Positions 5,454 to 8,403 of a DNA stretch of 8,403 nucleotides are shown one piece after another (position 1 is the stretch's first letter; the number at the start of each line of letters is the position of its first letter). This DNA is from Dehalococcoidia bacterium. Its GTDB lineage: Bacteria > Chloroflexota > Dehalococcoidia > Plut-88900. The stretch spans positions 1-8,403 of the forward strand of contig JAAXHX010000475.1 of NCBI GenBank assembly GCA_012270635.1. The letters are read 5' to 3'. The position numbers and the translations under genes were made by a program. Under the pieces are notes generated by a model. That model saw nothing but the letters and a program-made list of their open reading frames with translations, was not told where the DNA came from and did not search any database.

Positions 5454-6083
5454 GTGGACCCCACGCGCTTCGACCTCCGGCGCATCCACACCGCCCGGGA
5501 CGTCAAGGAGCTCTCCGAGCGGTACGACCGCATGGCCGAGAACTACGACGATTCCCTGGAAGGTGAATGGGGTTGGACTTCGCCGGAGTACACCGCAGAA
5601 GTCCTCTCTCGCTATGCGATGCCCTCCGCCCGAGTCCTCGACGTGGGCGCCGGCACGGGCCTGGTCGCCGAATGCCTGTTCAGGCGCGGTTTCCGAGACC
5701 TCTTCGGGCTAGACATGGCCCATGAGATGATGAGGCAAGCCTTGCCCAAGAAGGTCTACCAGGGTCTCTACCGCGCCGAGCTGGGCCACTCCCTCCCCTT
5801 CCGCTCCGACCAGTTCGACGCCGTCATTTCCGTCGGGACCATGGCCATGGGCCACGCCCCCGCCCACTGCCTTGAAGAGCTGGTCCGCGTCACTCGACCC
5901 GGAGGCCATGTCGCCTACACCCTTAGGCCCGTCGTCTATTCCCACATGGGCTTCAAGGACGTTCAGGACGGCTTGGAGGCCCGAGGCCGATGGAAATTCC
6001 TGGAGAAGACCCTCCCCTTCGCCCCCATGCCCAAGAAGGAGCCCGACTTCTACTACGAGGTCTGGGTCTACCAGGTGACCTGA
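5454..6083 (+). CDS. Class I SAM-dependent methyltransferase
   Basis: From the GTG at 5454 the product is 209 residues with a Rossmann-type methyltransferase core. SAM motif I is VLDVGAGTGLVAE (61-73), followed by the acidic strand-2 end LFGLDM (83-88), then LPFRSDQFDAVISVG (114-128) and LVRVTRPGGHVAYTL (143-157). The N-terminal RYDRMAENYDDSL resembles small-molecule methyltransferases of the Methyltransf_11/25 type. The acceptor is unknown. The start is uncertain: an ATG at 5370 overlaps the oxidoreductase stop as ATGA and would add 28 residues, but those are encoded by the hairpin repeat, are rich in Pro, Ser and Arg, and have no Shine-Dalgarno. I therefore prefer 5454, although its own ribosome site is also weak. 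The gene converges on the ABC-class ATPase with a gap of only 19 bases and no obvious terminator. Confidence 0.85.
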   Translation: MDPTRFDLRRIHTARDVKELSERYDRMAENYDDSLEGEWGWTSPEYTAEVLSRYAMPSARVLDVGAGTGLVAECLFRRGFRDLFGLDMAHEMMRQALPKKVYQGLYRAELGHSLPFRSDQFDAVISVGTMAMGHAPAHCLEELVRVTRPGGHVAYTLRPVVYSHMGFKDVQDGLEARGRWKFLEKTLPFAPMPKKEPDFYYEVWVYQVT

Positions 6084-6102
6084 CAGATCCGCGGAAGGGT
6101 GT

Positions 6103-7782
6103 CTACTCCGTAATCCGCAGCGTCCTCAACCTGTTGATTGACGCGGCCAGTTCCTGGGGTCGAAAATAGGCCAGGTTCCCCGGATGCGGCCTCGACGCCA
6201 GCGCATCCAGCCCCGACTCCTCGATCACCGCCTGCACTCCGTCGACAATCTCCTTCATGTCGGCGCCCCCCGCCCTGACCTGCTCTGCCATCGCCTGCCC
6301 TATGGCCTCCACCTGACCCTGCTCCACCAGTTGCTCCACCACCGTCAGATCGATGTCGCTCTCGCCGTAGGTCAGCGTCTTCAACCCCCTGGGCCGCGTG
6401 TATGACGACCTCCGGCCCTTGGCGGGGTCCAGGGATTCCCGCGCGGGCCTCCTCCGCAGGGACGGCTCGAACGCTCCCGCCCGTGCTCCTCGCCTCCCCG
6501 TCGGGTGGGCCCGGGCCACCTCCCGCGCCTCCTCCGTCGAGTCCACCGGCACGTACTCCACCATCGATATCACGGTGTCCGCCGCCTCGAAATAGTCCCC
6601 CGATCCCCCCATCACCAGCACCGTCGACACCCCGTGCTCCTCGTACATCTGCCTCACCCTGTCCAGGAAAGGGGTTATCGGCTCGTGCCGCTTCTCTATC
6701 AGCGCCTCCATCCTCCGGTCCCGGATCATGAAGTTCGTCGCCGAGGAGTCCTCGTCCAGCAATAACGTCCTGCACCCGGACTCCAGGGCCTCGATGATGT
6801 TCGCCGCCTGGGACGTTGCCCCGCTCGCGTTCGGCGTGCTGAACTGTCTCGTGTCCAGACCCCCCGGCAACCCCGATATGAACGGCGATATGTCCACTCC
6901 CGCCACGCTCCGCCCGTCTTCCGCCCTGATCTTCACCGCCGTCGGGTCCGTCACCACCAGCTCCCGCCCGTCCCCCGAAACGTGGTTGTACACGCCCCTC
7001 TCCAACGCCCTCAGCAGCGTCGACTTCCCGTGAAACCCTCCCCCCACTATCAACGTCACCCCCTTCGGTACCCCCATCCCCGTCACCCGACCCCGGTTCG
7101 GCAGCGTGAACTCCCTCCTCAACGTCTCCGGCGAACGGAACGGTATCCCTCCCGCCAGGGGCCCCGGCTCCACGCCGCTCTTTCTCGGCAATATGCTCTC
7201 GTCCGCCACAAACGCCACCAGCCCGGCCTCGTCCAGCATTCCTCTCAGGCAGTCCGCGTCCTCCGCCGCGAGCACGTGTCTCGTCACCGAGTCTCCGTCC
7301 ACCCTCTCGTACAACAGCGACGCATGCACCGCCGCTGGCAGCCTCCGCACCAGGATATCCTCCGCCTCCCGACCCAGCACCCTTCGTCCTGCCGCCGGCA
7401 ACCCCACCAGGAACCGCACCTCCACCGACTCCCCGTCTACCAGCACAGCGCTCCGTTCCAGCATCTCCTGTCCGGGGAGCATCGCGGGTCTCATCCCCCC
7501 GTCCCTCGTCGCCACCTTCCTCAGAGCCCTGATCCACGACCTCAGTATCCAGTCCCGCAGCGCTATCTCCCGGGACCGTGACTCGAAGAGATGTGCCGGG
7601 AAGCGCGCCGCCCTTTGCGGTAGCCTGACGTGCACTCGGCTCGGCGAGGCGAATGGGTCCCCCTGTACGTGGTCGATGTTCAGCGTGAACACATCGAACG
7701 CGAACCGTTGCCCGCTCAGTTCCTTGTACGCCCCGTACCCCCGACCGTCGATTCCCCTCAGTATTGCCCTCAGTCTCTCCAT
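6103..7782 (-). CDS. Predicted ATPase of the ABC class (PF09818/COG3044 type)
   Basis: This 559-residue soluble ATPase matches the little-studied bacterial 'ABC class predicted ATPase' family. The N-terminal 230 residues form the family-specific region (RGIDGRGYGAYKELSG at 9-24). The nucleotide site has Walker A GGGFHGKST (247-255), a signature-like NASGATSQAANIIEALESG (318-336), and Walker B CRTLLLDEDSSATNFMIRD (337-355) with D343 and E344. An Arg-rich linker (about 425-465) contains RRGAR and RRRPAR, and the C-terminal helical part ends in NRLRTLRITE. It has no transmembrane segments, so it is not a transporter in itself. From memory, a trypanosome mitochondrial RNA-editing factor (MRB1590) shares this kind of fold and binds RNA; a nucleic-acid role here is only inference. 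The ATG has GATGGAG shortly upstream. Confidence 0.9.
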   Translation of the reverse strand: MERLRAILRGIDGRGYGAYKELSGQRFAFDVFTLNIDHVQGDPFASPSRVHVRLPQRAARFPAHLFESRSREIALRDWILRSWIRALRKVATRDGGMRPAMLPGQEMLERSAVLVDGESVEVRFLVGLPAAGRRVLGREAEDILVRRLPAAVHASLLYERVDGDSVTRHVLAAEDADCLRGMLDEAGLVAFVADESILPRKSGVEPGPLAGGIPFRSPETLRREFTLPNRGRVTGMGVPKGVTLIVGGGFHGKSTLLRALERGVYNHVSGDGRELVVTDPTAVKIRAEDGRSVAGVDISPFISGLPGGLDTRQFSTPNASGATSQAANIIEALESGCRTLLLDEDSSATNFMIRDRRMEALIEKRHEPITPFLDRVRQMYEEHGVSTVLVMGGSGDYFEAADTVISMVEYVPVDSTEEAREVARAHPTGRRGARAGAFEPSLRRRPARESLDPAKGRRSSYTRPRGLKTLTYGESDIDLTVVEQLVEQGQVEAIGQAMAEQVRAGGADMKEIVDGVQAVIEESGLDALASRPHPGNLAYFRPQELAASINRLRTLRITE

Positions 7783-7897
7783 GTCTCCATCAGCGCCCGT
7801 CTTTTATTTCCAGCGAAAATGTGAGAAAACTATATCAGCCGCTCGGGCGCCCCGAAAGCCCGACTCCCGCCAATCATCCGCCCGCCAAGGAGCCAAT
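7783..7897. promoter_or_regulatory. Divergent intergenic region, ATPase versus aminopeptidase
   Basis: This 115-bp gap must hold promoters in both directions. A minus-strand TATAGT lies at 7834-7829, about 47 bases upstream of the ATPase ATG. An overlapping plus-strand TATATC (7831-7836) could serve the aminopeptidase. Neither has a convincing -35, so the calls are tentative. The ribosome site AAGGAG (7887-7892) for the aminopeptidase is clear. Confidence 0.35.
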
Positions 7898-8403
7898 ATG
7901 GAGACCGGACCCGCCCGACAGCTGCCCAACTCCGTCCTGCCCCTCAGGTACCGCCTCGCCCTCACCCCCGACCTGCTGGACTTCACCTTCGAAGGCCGCG
8001 TCGATATAGATGTTCAGCTGCATGAAGCGGTCACCGACGTCGTCCTCAACGCCGCCGAACTCACTCTCCATGAGGCCACGCTGACCCAGGGCGACACGGT
8101 CATCCAGGCCCGCTCCCTCGCCGCCGACGAAGAGTCCGAGACCGCAACCATAGCCTTGGAGTCGGAGGCCGCGCCGGGCCCCGCCACCCTCTCCATATCC
8201 TATCGCGGCGTCCTCAACGACCAGCTCAAGGGCTTCTACCGCAGCCGCTACCAGGACGCCGATGGCAACGAACAATACCTCGCCACCACCCAGTTTGAGG
8301 CCACCGACGCCCGTCGCGCCCTCCCCTGCTGGGACGAGCCCGCCCTCAAGGCGACCTTCCAGGTCTCCATCACCGTCCCATCTCACCTCACCGCCGTCTC
8401 CAA
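7898..8403 (+). CDS. M1-family zinc aminopeptidase, N-terminal part (runs off window)
   Basis: An open frame from ATG 7898 continues to the window end without a stop (168 codons). It begins METGPARQLPNSVLPLRYRL, the usual opening of M1 aminopeptidases of the aminopeptidase N / puromycin-sensitive type. The N-terminal beta-saddle domain follows, with the segment LKGFYRSRYQD (about 110-120) and the diagnostic TQFEATDARRALPCWDEPAL (130-149) and ATFQVSI. The catalytic GxMEN and HExxH motifs lie beyond the window, so activity cannot be judged. The enzyme removes N-terminal amino acids from peptides, and no signal peptide is visible, suggesting cytosolic peptide turnover. AAGGAG sits five bases before the ATG and supports this start. 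Confidence 0.92.
   Translation, partial: METGPARQLPNSVLPLRYRLALTPDLLDFTFEGRVDIDVQLHEAVTDVVLNAAELTLHEATLTQGDTVIQARSLAADEESETATIALESEAAPGPATLSISYRGVLNDQLKGFYRSRYQDADGNEQYLATTQFEATDARRALPCWDEPALKATFQVSITVPSHLTAVS

Noticed and set aside
6068..7537. A 489-codon open frame on the minus strand, Gly/Arg/Glu-rich
   Set aside because: It overlaps the well-supported ABC-class ATPase in another frame of the same strand, has low-complexity composition and no recognisable domain; it is an artefact of high GC.

Overview
This is an 8.4-kb, mostly GC-rich chromosomal window from a bacterium. Its C-rich plus-strand codon use, a flavin/F420-type luciferase-like oxidoreductase, an M1 aminopeptidase, an ABC-class predicted ATPase and scattered short hairpin repeats (GTCATTCC..GGAATCCA and CTGAGCCTGTCGAAG types) resemble what I know of Chloroflexota, especially Dehalococcoidia/SAR202-like genomes. 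That placement is inference: there is no rRNA or other phylogenetic marker here. No tRNA, rRNA, CRISPR array or transposase gene is visible.

Layout. (1) 1-401, minus: the N-terminal HD domain of a RelA/SpoT-type (p)ppGpp enzyme, cut by the window edge, behind a well-formed sigma70-like promoter with a G-rich spacer. (2) 521-2876, minus: a visibly more AT-rich accessory block read as one operon: a broken HigB toxin gene, an intact HigA-type HTH protein fused to an ImmA/IrrE metallopeptidase domain, and a HAD-family phosphatase. (3) 3054-4136, plus: DNA polymerase IV (dinB) with a C-terminal clamp-binding motif and probably a leaderless transcript. (4) 4137-4428: an intergenic patch filled with hairpin repeats and ending in a promoter. 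(5) 4429-5373 and 5454-6083, plus: a luciferase-like oxidoreductase and a class I SAM methyltransferase, with another copy of the hairpin repeat between them. (6) 6103-7782, minus: a predicted ATPase of the ABC class (PF09818/COG3044 type). (7) 7898-8403, plus: the start of an M1 aminopeptidase that runs off the window, divergent from the ATPase.

The most interesting part is the toxin-antitoxin-like block. The higB reading frame appears to have suffered a one-base deletion and a nonsense change. Restoring both gives exactly 99 residues and a stop that overlaps the next start as ATGA. The HTH-peptidase fusion and the HAD gene remain open, so an apparently orphaned antitoxin/peptidase/phosphatase pair has outlived its toxin. 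The other genes are ordinary household or accessory enzymes with no evident shared pathway.
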